DNA from: a bacterium
GTDB lineage: Bacteria > Desulfobacterota > Desulfocorpusculales > Desulfocorpusculum
Length of the DNA: 64,000 nucleotides
Direction: 5' to 3'
Assembly (NCBI GenBank): GCA_037481695.1
Contig: JBBFLE010000002.1
Coordinates: forward strand, 80,661-144,660
Made by a program: the position numbers and the translations under genes. Positions 17,187-25,744 of this stretch are shown in pieces. Every line of letters starts with the position of its first letter. Positions within the stretch are counted from its first letter, which is position 1. The notes below the pieces were generated by a model. It was not told the origin of the DNA, did not search any database, and saw only the letters and a program-made list of their open reading frames with translations.

Positions 17187-18359
17187 ATGGGCAAGAGAGT
17201 CGGAATGGAAGTTTCCATAGCAGTTGCAGAGGCGGCCTGCCAGGCCGACGTGGACGTGGTGGCGGCCTATCCCATCACGCCTCAGACCCACATAGTGGAG
17301 CACCTTTCAGAACTGGTGGCCGACGGCCATCTGGATGCAGAGTTCGTCCCGGTGGAGTCAGAGCACTCGGCCTTGAGCGTGTGCATAGGTTCCTCGGCCG
17401 CAGGAGCCAGGACCTTCACTTCAACCAGCTCACAGGGCCTGGCTTTGATGAACGAGGTGGTCTATATCGCTTCCTCCTTGAGGCTTCCCATCGTGATGGT
17501 GGTCTCCAACCGCTCCCTCAGCGCACCTTTGAGCATCTGGAATGATCATTCGGATGTCATGAGCGTGAGGGATACGGGCTGGATCCAGGTTTTTGCGGAA
17601 AACGGCCAGGAGGCGTACGACCATGTTTTTTGGGCCTTCCGAGTGGGGGAAGACAGAAGGGTCCTGATGCCGGTCATGATTCATATGGACGGCTTCATCT
17701 TGAGCCACATGGTAGAGCCTCTGGAGATGGTGGATAAGGACCTGGTAAAGAAATACATCCCCCCCTTCGAACCTATCCACAGACTGCACCCTGACAAGGC
17801 AGTGACCATGGGGGCCTTTGCACTGCCTGAGCTTTACACCGAGGCCAAGAAGGCCCAGGACGAGGCTCTCAAGGCCTCCTGGCCGGTCATCCTGGAGGGA
17901 TGGAAGCAATGGGGCGAACTCACAGGGAGAAACTACAAACCTGTGGAGACCTATCGCACCGAGGATGCACAAGCCGTGCTTATAACCATGGGCTCCATGG
18001 GAGAGACCGCATGCGAGGCCGTGGACAGGATGCGAGCTCAGGGCAAGGCCGTGGGCGCGGTAAAAATAAGACTCTGGAGACCTTTTCCCTTCTCTCAGGT
18101 GAGAGAGGCAGTGGGCAAGGCCAAGCTGGCCGTTGTTTTTGACAGATGCGTCTCTTATGGTGGCCCAGGGGGGCCTGTGGCCTCTGAGATCAGGGCTGCC
18201 TTCTATGGGGAGATGGTTAGACCCAGGGTGGCTAATTTCATCGGAGGCTTAGCAGGCAGGGATGTCTCCCCTCAAGACTTTCAGAACATGCTGGAGAAGG
18301 CCTTATCCACAGAGGAAGACCGGCAGGAGGCCTACCAGATTTACGGTGTCAGGGAATAG
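17187..18359 (+). CDS. porA: 2-oxoacid:ferredoxin oxidoreductase, alpha subunit
   Basis: This subunit of about 390 residues carries the pyrimidine-binding thiamine diphosphate domain: AYPITPQTHIVEHLSEL near the start, then FVPVESEHSALSVCIG and GARTFTSTSSQGLALM. A C-terminal transketolase-like domain includes AVLITMGSMGETACEAVDRM. Residue patterns fit PorA (pyruvate), but 2-oxoisovalerate or other substrates are possible. ATG 17187 is preferred because GGGGGAG lies 8 bases upstream; a GTG at 17178 also exists. Confidence 0.93.
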   Translation: MGKRVGMEVSIAVAEAACQADVDVVAAYPITPQTHIVEHLSELVADGHLDAEFVPVESEHSALSVCIGSSAAGARTFTSTSSQGLALMNEVVYIASSLRLPIVMVVSNRSLSAPLSIWNDHSDVMSVRDTGWIQVFAENGQEAYDHVFWAFRVGEDRRVLMPVMIHMDGFILSHMVEPLEMVDKDLVKKYIPPFEPIHRLHPDKAVTMGAFALPELYTEAKKAQDEALKASWPVILEGWKQWGELTGRNYKPVETYRTEDAQAVLITMGSMGETACEAVDRMRAQGKAVGAVKIRLWRPFPFSQVREAVGKAKLAVVFDRCVSYGGPGGPVASEIRAAFYGEMVRPRVANFIGGLAGRDVSPQDFQNMLEKALSTEEDRQEAYQIYGVRE

Positions 18360-18399
18360 TCCCTGAGTTGAGGCCCGAGAGCTCAAGAAGGAGAACGCC

Positions 18400-19353
18400 A
18401 TGACCGAGATCAAGGCTTACGGACCCAAGAACCTGCCCCTGGAAGAACTCTTTGCCCCCGGGCATAGAGCTTGCCAGGGCTGTGCAGAAGTCTTGGCTTT
18501 GAGGTTGGCCCTCAAGGCCCTGGGGAAGGATACGGTGGTGGCCAATGCCACCGGCTGCATGGAAATAGTTTCAACCCCACTTCCCACCACATCATGGGTG
18601 GTGCCTTACATTCACGTGGGTTTCGAGAATGCTGCGGCAGTATGCTCAGGGGTGGAGGCCGGGCTAAAGGCTCTCATGCGAAAGGCCAGGCTTCCCAAGA
18701 AGCAGATCCACTGCGTGGCCATAGCCGGAGACGGCGGAACAGCGGATATTGGCATGCAGGCTCTCTCGGGTGCTTTGGAGAGAGGGCATGACATGGTTTA
18801 CATCTGTCTAGACAACGAAGCTTACATGAACACAGGCATTCAGCGCTCCTCTTCCACCCCGTATGGGGCTATGACCACCACATCCCCCCCCGGCCGTTTG
18901 TCCTTCGGCCAATCCACACAGAAAAAAAATGTGGCCGAGATTGCCGCAGCACACGGCATTCCCTATGTGGCCACAGCCTGCCCAAGTTACCCCTGGGACC
19001 TCATGAAAAAGGTCCAGAAGGCGGCCCTAGTAGAAGGGCCGGCATATGTCCACATCCTTTCTGTTTGCCCCACGGGGTGGAGGAGCCAGCCTGAGGAGTC
19101 CATAGAACTGGGAAAACTGGCTGTGGCCAGCCGGGTCTTCCCCCTTTACGAGGTGGAAAACGGCAGGTACAGATTCACTCCAAAGCCTCCCAAGCAGGTG
19201 CCTGTCATAGATTATCTCAAGAAGCAGGGACGTTTCAGGCACCTCACGGACAAAATGATAGAAGAAATCCAGAAAAACGTGGATGAGCAGTTTTGCCGCC
19301 TGGAAGCCAAGGTTCGAATCTCCCTCGAGGCCTCACAGGAGCCTCAGGAGTAA
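18400..19353 (+). CDS. porB: 2-oxoacid:ferredoxin oxidoreductase, beta subunit
   Basis: This 317-residue thiamine diphosphate-binding subunit carries the CQGC motif near residue 26 and [17 protein letters not shown]. The Mg-diphosphate motif [20 protein letters not shown] ends in [17 protein letters not shown]. The pattern matches PorB of pyruvate:ferredoxin oxidoreductases, including the Cys that ligates the proximal cluster. It completes the four-gene enzyme. A strong hairpin follows its stop. Confidence 0.94.
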   Translation: MTEIKAYGPKNLPLEELFAPGHRACQGCAEVLALRLALKALGKDTVVANATGCMEIVSTPLPTTSWVVPYIHVGFENAAAVCSGVEAGLKALMRKARLPKKQIHCVAIAGDGGTADIGMQALSGALERGHDMVYICLDNEAYMNTGIQRSSSTPYGAMTTTSPPGRLSFGQSTQKKNVAEIAAAHGIPYVATACPSYPWDLMKKVQKAALVEGPAYVHILSVCPTGWRSQPEESIELGKLAVASRVFPLYEVENGRYRFTPKPPKQVPVIDYLKKQGRFRHLTDKMIEEIQKNVDEQFCRLEAKVRISLEASQEPQE

Positions 19354-19361
19354 ATATAGCC

Positions 19362-19386
19362 GGAAGGGGGACGGCCGCCCCCTTCC
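19362..19386 (+). terminator. Strong hairpin after porB, probable operon end
   Basis: GGAAGGGGG and CCCCCTTCC form a perfect 9-bp stem around ACGGCCG eight bases after the porB stop. No clean U tract follows, so it may act as a weak or Rho-assisted terminator, or protect the 3' end of the message. Confidence 0.5.
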
Positions 19387-19588
19387 TCACTCCATTTACT
19401 CACTCCCCATTGTTCCAGTCCAATTCTTCTGGTTTGCATCCGGGCAAGCAATGCCCTTTCTCAAAAGACTCCCATGAGCCACAGCCTTATCCTGTGCTTG
19501 GGGCTTGACCTGCTGCCCGCTCAGGAGCACCTTATGGACAGGGGCAAAGACTTGGCCCTTCATCACTGCAAGAGCCGGGAGGTATGCC

Positions 19589-20413
19589 ATGCACTTCATA
19601 ACATTCTCCAGAAGATACGGGGCAGGCGGAGGAGAGGTGGCCCGATGGGTTGCCCAAAAGATGGGCTACAAATTCTATGACACAGACGCCATAGAGTACA
19701 AGGCCGGCGAGCTGGGCTTCAGGGAGGCCATCAGGGAAATGGAGGAGAGGCCTCCATCCTTCTTCCAGAGGATCTTCTCCTCCAAGCCAACAGTGGATCT
19801 GGACAGGCTCAACTCAGTGATATATGAGCTGGCCAAGCAGGGTGATGCCGTATTCCTAGGTTGGGGAAGCCACATGCTACTTAGAGCCTTTGACTGCGCT
19901 TTTCACGTCAGGGTGATCGCCTCCAAGGAAAAAAGGATACAAAACCTGGTTGGCAGAGGGGTAAATCCTGAGGATGCCCCCAAGCTCATAGAAAGAGCAG
20001 ACCATGACCGGGAAGCCTTCATCAAGTTTGCCTTTGGTGCCAACTGGGAGGATCCTGACCTTTATGATCTGGTGATAAACATGAACAAGATGAGTGTGGA
20101 GCTTGCCGTGGAGACCGTGGTGAGGGCCGCCAAGTCCGACGAGATAAAAGCCTGCTCAGTGGATGCCATGCGCCACATAGAGATGATGGCCCTCAAGAGC
20201 AGGATAGAAGCTGCCATAATGGAGGCTGGTCTGGCCTATGGCCACACCCTTTCCATTTCCGTGGAGATTTCCGAGCCAGGGGTGGCTGAGCTCATGGGCT
20301 TTGTGGAAGATAAGGCAGGCTTGGAAAAGGCCCAAAAGGTTGTGGAGGGGGTTCCAGGGGTGAAAAAGGTGTTAAACCGGCTCAAATTGGTACCTACCAC
20401 AAGGTACGCTTGA
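19589..20413 (+). CDS. Cytidylate kinase-like family protein with C-terminal BON-like domain
   Basis: This protein of about 274 residues starts HFITFSRRYGAGGGEVARWV, a P-loop variant of the cytidylate-kinase-like family, then GYKFYDTDAIEY. RIQNLVGRG and the AFIKFAFGANW...LYDLVINMNKM segment are typical of that family. The last 65 residues (LKSRIEAAIMEAGLAYGH..., GVPGVKKVLNRLKLVP) resemble a BON domain, usually seen in membrane or lipid-interacting proteins. ATG 19589 follows GGGAGGT. The substrate is not established; canonical CMP kinase is shorter and lacks BON. Confidence 0.85.
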   Translation: MHFITFSRRYGAGGGEVARWVAQKMGYKFYDTDAIEYKAGELGFREAIREMEERPPSFFQRIFSSKPTVDLDRLNSVIYELAKQGDAVFLGWGSHMLLRAFDCAFHVRVIASKEKRIQNLVGRGVNPEDAPKLIERADHDREAFIKFAFGANWEDPDLYDLVINMNKMSVELAVETVVRAAKSDEIKACSVDAMRHIEMMALKSRIEAAIMEAGLAYGHTLSISVEISEPGVAELMGFVEDKAGLEKAQKVVEGVPGVKKVLNRLKLVPTTRYA

Positions 20414-20480
20414 GCTTCTCGATCCAGTGGGGTGGGGGCAGAAATCCTTCTGTTGCACAAAACCCACCCCCGCAGGCCAC

Positions 20481-21404
20481 TTACTGGAACCTGTCTTTTT
20501 CTCCAATTGCCAACTCCTTGGCAAGAGTCAATGCGTCCATCTTGTTGCCCCCTTGGGGCTTGAGCTTCCCCACAAGCAAGACTCCCTCGCCGGCAGCCAC
20601 CCAAACTCCTTTATCATCCAGCCTCAAGATCTCCCCCGCCTGCCCTTGCCTGAATCCAGATGTCTCGTACATTGGCCTGGCAGAGTACAACTTCACCTTG
20701 GTGCCTTTGAGCAGACTCCAAGCCCCTGGCTGGGGATCGCAGCCCCGCACCAGGTCGTAGATGGAGCGCAAGGGACTGTTCCAGTTCACCCTGGCATGCT
20801 CTTCCTCACATGGTGGCTCATAAGTTGCCTGGGATTCGTCTTGGGGGACTCGTGGGGCCCTTCCCTCCTTTACCAGATCCAGGGCCTCCATCAAGGCATC
20901 CACTCCCAGAGGGAAGAGCTTGTTGAAATAAAGTGAGCCGGTTGTATCATCCTCGGAGATCTCCACTTCCTTCTGCAGAAGTATTGGCCCTGTATCTATT
21001 CCCTCGTCCACCCAAAAAATACTAAGCCCTGTCTTTTTCTCCCCCTGGATCACGGCCCAGTTTATGGCGCTTTTGCCCCTGTGTTTGGGAAGCAGGGAGG
21101 GATGGTACTGGATGGAGCCACATCTGGGATAATTCAGTATCTCTGCAGGGATTATGTCTGTCACAAAGGCCAGGAGGTTCAAATCAGGTGCAAACATCTT
21201 GTACTGTTTCACAATTTCAGGATCCTTCATGCGCTTTGGCTGCACCACGGGGATACCCGAAGCCCAAGCCAACTCTTTGACCGGATTTCTTCCACCTGGT
21301 GGCTCCAAGGGCGTGTACACTACCACCACGTCTTCCTTTCTTTGAATCAAACGCCTGAGAACCTCCTCCCCGAAAGCTGCCTGAGCAAAAAGCGCTATTC
21401 TCAT
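20481..21404 (-). CDS. Folate-dependent formyltransferase/10-formyl-THF hydrolase-like protein
   Basis: This 307-residue protein has the Fmt/FDH N-terminal fold and resembles the hydrolase domain of 10-formyltetrahydrofolate dehydrogenase more than tRNA formyltransferase. Motifs are GSIQYHPSLLPKHRG (catalytic His101) and SIFWVDEGIDTGPILLQKE (catalytic Asp137). The Asn two residues before the catalytic His in Fmt is Gln here. A C-terminal domain with VNWNSPLRSIYDLVRG follows. It is the last gene after the second TRAP system, so it may act in one-carbon metabolism of the imported compound; that link is inferred. Confidence 0.85.
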   Translation of the reverse strand: MRIALFAQAAFGEEVLRRLIQRKEDVVVVYTPLEPPGGRNPVKELAWASGIPVVQPKRMKDPEIVKQYKMFAPDLNLLAFVTDIIPAEILNYPRCGSIQYHPSLLPKHRGKSAINWAVIQGEKKTGLSIFWVDEGIDTGPILLQKEVEISEDDTTGSLYFNKLFPLGVDALMEALDLVKEGRAPRVPQDESQATYEPPCEEEHARVNWNSPLRSIYDLVRGCDPQPGAWSLLKGTKVKLYSARPMYETSGFRQGQAGEILRLDDKGVWVAAGEGVLLVGKLKPQGGNKMDALTLAKELAIGEKDRFQ

Positions 21405-21435
21405 TCTCGAGTTCCCCCGCTTCTCACATACTCCT

Positions 21436-21906
21436 CTAGCGCATCTTTATCCTTATATCAGGATTCACCTCAACCAGTCTCTTGATTATCCCTTGAAGAT
21501 CCTCATGGATGACAGAGCAAAAAAGATAAGCCTTTTCCCTCTCCAGTTTGAAACGCAAAAAACCCCACGGCAGGAAAGGTGGCTCCACCTGGCTGATATC
21601 CCCTGGCCTCAGGTACAAGACTCTTCTGAAACTGGTCAGCTCCAGCTCACCCTCTTCGCCCATTTCCAGCCTGTAAGATATGCCCAGGGAAAAATACCAG
21701 GTGAAGGCAAGCACGAAGGCTATCATGAACCACCAAAGCAGATCTCCACCCGCCCCTTGTTCACCTCTGGCCCAGATGAACCCCACAGAGACAGCAGTCC
21801 AGGCCCCCAGCAATGTGTAAAAACCCCACACCACGGCTCTGGGGGCCGCATAAACCAGCCTTGCCCCAGAGCCGCGTGCCTTCTTAGGAGGCCTCTTCCC
21901 TTTCAC
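21436..21906 (-). CDS. Hypothetical two-helix membrane protein
   Basis: This 156-residue protein has a basic N-terminus (KGKRPPKKARG), two hydrophobic helices (about residues 20-45 and 58-77) and then a soluble C-terminal part. The soluble part is beta-rich, LELTSFRRVLYLRPGDISQVEPP, similar in outline to bacterial PH-like domains. I do not recognise a named family. It starts at GTG 21906, 32 bases after the TRAP large permease, and is followed 31 bases later by the formyltransferase-like gene, so it is part of the TRAP operon. Confidence 0.7.
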   Translation of the reverse strand: MKGKRPPKKARGSGARLVYAAPRAVVWGFYTLLGAWTAVSVGFIWARGEQGAGGDLLWWFMIAFVLAFTWYFSLGISYRLEMGEEGELELTSFRRVLYLRPGDISQVEPPFLPWGFLRFKLEREKAYLFCSVIHEDLQGIIKRLVEVNPDIRIKMR

Positions 21907-21938
21907 ACTGCTATTGCCTCGAGCGGAAAACCCCTTCT

Positions 21939-23255
21939 TCAGCCCCTAAAAAAGTATTGGGGCACCCACATAATGATCTCAGGGAAGATAATGCAAAGAA
22001 CCAGGCCTATGAACTGTAACCCCAGAAAGGCGGCTGCCCCCTTCCAGATGTCCGTGGTGGTAATTTCTTTGGGAGCAACCCCCTTGAGATAGAACAGGGC
22101 ATAACCAAAAGGTGGGGTCAAGAAGGACATCTGGAGATTGACTGCAAAAAGAACCCCGAACCAGATGGGGTCAAAACCCAGTTTTCTGATGATGGGCCCG
22201 AAAAGGGGTACACAGAGCATGATTATGCCAACCCAGTCTATGAAGGCTCCCAGGAAGATAAGGATCAATTGCATAATCCATAGGATGACCCATCTGTCTA
22301 GCCCGGAGCCCACCAAAAGCTGGGTCACAAAGGCCCCTCCACCGGCCATGATGTAAAAAGCCACGAATATGTTGGCCCCGAACATGGTCCAGAGCACCAT
22401 GGCACTGGATCTGAGGGTATTTTCACAAGCTTCGACTATACCCTTCCATTTTAGTTTCCCTTGTAAGAATGTGATGATTATGGCTCCAACAGCTCCCACC
22501 CCGGCTGCCTCGGTGGGAGCTGCTATGCCTAGCCAGATGGTTCCCAGAACCAGAAAGACCAATACCCCGGCAGGAATTATTGGGAAGAGAAGCTTTACCC
22601 TAGCCATCAAAGGCAGTCTCTCCTCCTTGGGTATGGGCGGGCCCATGATGGGATTCAGATAACAGCGGATGGATATGTATACTATGTATAGCCCTGCCAA
22701 AAGAAACCCTGGCAAGAAAGCTCCGGCATAAAGCTGCCCTATGGAGGAGTTGTCCACCATGCCGTACACTATGAGCATGACGCTAGGTGGTATGAGGATG
22801 CCCAGGGTGCCCCCTGCCAGAATGCTGCCTGTGGCTATGAATTTGTCATAACGGCGCTTGAGCATCTCAGGTAGGGCTATCACGCCCATGGTAACTTCGC
22901 TGGCGCCAATCACCCCTACCATGGCTGCCATCATGGTGCAGGCCAAAACAGATGCTGTTGCCACACCTCCCTTGAGACCCCCAAACCACTGGTAAACCAT
23001 CTCGTAGATCTCAGCTATCAGACCTCCTCTCTCCAAGATGCAGGCCATGAATATGAAAAGAGGTATGGCCGCCAGGAGATAATTGGTCATAAGCCCGAAT
23101 ATCCTTGTGGGAACTATGTTCACAGCCATGGGCCCCTGGAGAAGTGCGGTGAAAACTACCCCCACCGTGCCGCAGGAGAAGGCCACAGGAAGCCCCAACA
23201 TCAGCAGAAGCATCATGGATCCGAACATGGTAATGGTGATGGTCTCGATACTCAT
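21939..23255 (-). CDS. dctM: TRAP transporter large permease, DctM family (second system)
   Basis: This 438-residue inner-membrane permease has about 12 hydrophobic segments and DctM motifs: MVGVIGASEVTMGVIALPEM, GGTLGILIPPSVMLIVYG, NPIMGPPIPKEERLP and LTPPFGYALFYLKGVAP near the C-terminus. The LTPPFG ending and overall sequence place it in a different DctM branch from the first system, so it should carry a different substrate. It overlaps the dctQ stop by four bases. Confidence 0.95.
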   Translation of the reverse strand: MSIETITITMFGSMMLLLMLGLPVAFSCGTVGVVFTALLQGPMAVNIVPTRIFGLMTNYLLAAIPLFIFMACILERGGLIAEIYEMVYQWFGGLKGGVATASVLACTMMAAMVGVIGASEVTMGVIALPEMLKRRYDKFIATGSILAGGTLGILIPPSVMLIVYGMVDNSSIGQLYAGAFLPGFLLAGLYIVYISIRCYLNPIMGPPIPKEERLPLMARVKLLFPIIPAGVLVFLVLGTIWLGIAAPTEAAGVGAVGAIIITFLQGKLKWKGIVEACENTLRSSAMVLWTMFGANIFVAFYIMAGGGAFVTQLLVGSGLDRWVILWIMQLILIFLGAFIDWVGIIMLCVPLFGPIIRKLGFDPIWFGVLFAVNLQMSFLTPPFGYALFYLKGVAPKEITTTDIWKGAAAFLGLQFIGLVLCIIFPEIIMWVPQYFFRG

Positions 23256-23800
23256 GTCAGCTTTCTCCCGGTTGCCACCATATGAATGTCTCTAATCAAC
23301 CACACGATACCCTGTAGTATGAGCATCACGGCCCCAAAAGGCATCATGAATTTTATGGGATAATATGCTGGACCCCAGTCCGTGAAAGAACGCTCCCCTG
23401 ATATTGCTATGCCCAGCACCTCGGCCCCGGCCTCCATGGTCTGGGAGCTCCAGTAGAACTGCCAAGATGTGTATAAAAGCACCACGCAAAAGAGAAAGAA
23501 AGGCACTGAAGTTATGAGGTCCAGTATTGCTCGGGTGCGCTCAGATCTGGTGGAGTAAAAAACATCCACCCTCACATGCGCCCTGTAATAGTGGGCATAT
23601 CCTCCGGCAGCCACATAAAAGATGGCAAACAATAGGGTCATAAACTCATGGCCCCAGTTGGTAGGGGCCCTGAAAATATAACGCATGGTCACCTCAAAGG
23701 TTATGACGACCACGGCCAACAGGGTCACACCCACCATGAGCTTCCCAATAAATATGTTTGTCTTGTCAACGGCCATCATGAAGGTTCTTAGGGCTTTCAT
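23252..23800 (-). CDS. dctQ: TRAP transporter small permease, DctQ family (second system)
   Basis: This 182-residue protein has four predicted membrane helices. DctQ features are the early TFEVTMRYIFRAPTNWGHEF, the central YYRAHVRVDVFY and the loop ending in WGPAYYPIKFMMPFGAVML. It pairs with the downstream DctM. The gap of 115 bases to the binding-protein gene holds a GC-rich hairpin like that of the first TRAP operon. Confidence 0.93.
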   Translation of the reverse strand: MKALRTFMMAVDKTNIFIGKLMVGVTLLAVVVITFEVTMRYIFRAPTNWGHEFMTLLFAIFYVAAGGYAHYYRAHVRVDVFYSTRSERTRAILDLITSVPFFLFCVVLLYTSWQFYWSSQTMEAGAEVLGIAISGERSFTDWGPAYYPIKFMMPFGAVMLILQGIVWLIRDIHMVATGRKLT

Positions 23801-23883
23801 GCCTAGACTCCTACATTCTCTCCCAGCATATCCCCATGAGCTCCTGGCAGACTGGCTCCAACGCTCTTCTGGGCAAAAGAAGA

Positions 23884-23906
23884 GGGAGGGGATATTCCCC
23901 CCTCCC
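23884..23906 (-). promoter_or_regulatory. GC-rich intercistronic hairpin between dctP and dctQ (second system)
   Basis: GGGAGGGG and CCCCTCCC form an 8-bp stem around ATATT plus two extra C residues, in the dctP-dctQ gap. It closely matches the hairpin at 3371-3390 in sequence and position. Probable role: different mRNA levels for the abundant binding protein and the scarce permeases. Confidence 0.55.
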
Positions 23907-23915
23907 CCTTGCTTG

Positions 23916-25055
23916 TCAGATCTCCAGCTTCTTGCCCTCGGGATCCCTGAGATCGTCCTCTGTGTAGTAACCTATCTTCACGGATTTCATGTACTCCCAC
24001 TGGCTCTTGAAGGCCTTCATGGCCAGAGGATGCTTCTTGGCCCACTCGACCCACAGCTTGGGAGCGAACTTCCTGAACTTGTTTATGTCCTCCTCCTTGA
24101 GCCTGATTACCTCCACCTTCTGTTCCTTCTGGAACTTCTCGAAGGCCTCGATGTCCGCCTTCTGGATGGCCGTGTACTGCTCCCAGGAGTGCTGCTTGAC
24201 CGCAGCCTCAAAGATCTGCTGGAGATGTTTGGGGATCTTCTTCCAGACATTCATGTTGACCTCTACACTCATGAGGTCCACAGGCTGATGCAGGCACGGA
24301 GTGGAAGGGGGTCCCATGATGATGTACTTGGCTATCTCTCCAAAGCCAAGGTTATAGTTGACGGCTGCACCCACGAAGTCCGAAGCGTCTATGACGCCTT
24401 TCTCCAGTGCTGGGTAAACCTCGCCTCCGGGCAAAAGCACTGTTGAGACGCCGGCAGCCTTGTAAATATCGGCTATGATTCCCCCGGGGTACCTGATCTT
24501 CTTGCCCTTGAATTCCTCGAAGGATCTGATGGGAATCTTGGAGTGGATCAGGTTGTCGTCATGCTGAATGGGCCCCACGTAATACAGGTTGTGAGCCCCG
24601 TAAGCTTCTCTTGCTATTTCTTTGCCACCCAGTGTCTCGTACCAGGTCTCCCACTGGTCGGGCCTGTCCATGCCGAATGGGTAAGAAGAAAGGAAGGTGC
24701 AGGCAGGAACCTTGCCGGGCCAATACACGTCAAAACAATGGTACGCATCAAAAACACCTGCCTTGACAGCATCGAACATCTCGAAGGTGCCCACAATGGC
24801 CCCTGCAGGGAAGCCCTCCACAATAAGCTTCCCCTCGCTCAGCTCTCCCACCAGCTTGCAAAATTTCTTGAACTCATCGAAGCCAATGGTCCCCGCATCC
24901 CAGACCGTCTGCATCTTGAGCTTGATGGGTTGCTGGGCCGAGACCCTCATGACAGCCGGGAACCCGATGGTGCTTGCAGCTCCTCCGGCCACAGCAGCAG
25001 CCTTAAGGAAACCGCGCCTAGAGGTGCTCTTCTCTTTCTTCTCCTTTTCGCTCAT
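23916..25055 (-). CDS. dctP: TRAP transporter substrate-binding protein, DctP family, Tat-type signal (second system)
   Basis: This 379-residue periplasmic receptor has a lysine/glutamate-rich start, a twin-arginine motif STSRRGFLKAAAVAGGAA (residues 11-28), then LKMQTVWDAG. Family features include AYHCFDVYWPGK, FKGKKIRYPGG and ALEKGVIDASDF. ATG 25055 follows AAAAGGAGGAGG. It belongs to the same broad class as binding proteins for aromatic or keto acids; the ligand is unknown. It follows a 51-residue membrane-protein gene and is divergent from an IclR regulator. Confidence 0.93.
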   Translation of the reverse strand: MSEKEKKEKSTSRRGFLKAAAVAGGAASTIGFPAVMRVSAQQPIKLKMQTVWDAGTIGFDEFKKFCKLVGELSEGKLIVEGFPAGAIVGTFEMFDAVKAGVFDAYHCFDVYWPGKVPACTFLSSYPFGMDRPDQWETWYETLGGKEIAREAYGAHNLYYVGPIQHDDNLIHSKIPIRSFEEFKGKKIRYPGGIIADIYKAAGVSTVLLPGGEVYPALEKGVIDASDFVGAAVNYNLGFGEIAKYIIMGPPSTPCLHQPVDLMSVEVNMNVWKKIPKHLQQIFEAAVKQHSWEQYTAIQKADIEAFEKFQKEQKVEVIRLKEEDINKFRKFAPKLWVEWAKKHPLAMKAFKSQWEYMKSVKIGYYTEDDLRDPEGKKLEI

Positions 25056-25235
25056 GGCCTCCTCCTTTTGGGTTCTGAAAAGATCCTCAGAGGAAAGATC
25101 CCCCTTTGGATCCCTGGCCCACCGGACCTTCCCAGTGGGTGAATTCGGGATCCCACTCCTTCCAGCCTCTGTGTGCTTTGCAACCTCCTTTTTCAGTTAC
25201 AGGGCCTTGGGGCTTTACCCCTTTGTCCCTCGGGT

Positions 25236-25391
25236 TCATGAGTGGTGGGGTCCCTTCTCGTAGTCCTCCTTCAATACGTTTTCCCAGCCCTTGATAAAGC
25301 CGTACACCACGAATCCCAAGACAGCGAGCACCAAGATCCCAACAACGAACAAAGTGGTATTATAAGGGATAGTGAACATAGTGGTACCCAT
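25236..25391 (-). CDS. Small single-pass membrane protein, 51 aa, TRAP-operon leader gene
   Basis: A complete reading frame of 51 codons, too short for common ORF cut-offs. It starts at ATG 25391 behind a strong GGGAGGTG site and stops at TGA 25236. It has a short polar N-terminus (MGTTMFTIPYNTT), one hydrophobic helix of about 19 residues (LFVVGILVLAVLGFVVYGF), then a charged tail (KGWENVLKEDYEKG). Codon use matches the neighbours. It lies 180 bases before the TRAP binding-protein gene in the same direction. It could be an accessory or assembly subunit, or have an unrelated role; I know no named family. Confidence 0.7.
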   Translation of the reverse strand: MGTTMFTIPYNTTLFVVGILVLAVLGFVVYGFIKGWENVLKEDYEKGPHHS

Positions 25392-25457
25392 CTTGACACC
25401 TCCCTTGCTCTTTTAACCCCAGTCTTTAATCCCATGAGCTGTTGGGTATTGGATCCT

Positions 25458-25476
25458 TGTCACATTATATGTGACA
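25458..25476. promoter_or_regulatory. Perfect palindrome, candidate IclR operator
   Basis: TGTCACATTATATGTGACA has 8-bp arms TGTCACAT/ATGTGACA around TAT. It lies in the divergent gap between the IclR gene (starting 25745) and the small membrane protein/TRAP operon (starting 25391). Position and perfect symmetry make it the best candidate binding site for the adjacent IclR protein, controlling both directions. Confidence 0.55.
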
Positions 25477-25744
25477 GGGTTGCGCATATTGTAACTGGAC
25501 TGTCATTTGGCTGTCAAGACTATATTTGGGCCTACACTTTCAAGTTCCCAAACCTTCTCATCTGCTCATTATCCGGTTATGCTCCTTGGGAGTTAGCATT
25601 CCGCCAGGGTGCAAGCCAACATCATAACCCTTCAGGATCCCTAAGTAAGCTCGAACCATTGACACTTAACCTCTCTGTTTGCTAAAGTATTGCATTATTT
25701 ATGACATGGTCACATATTTCGAGCTTATGAAAAAGGCTATCATT

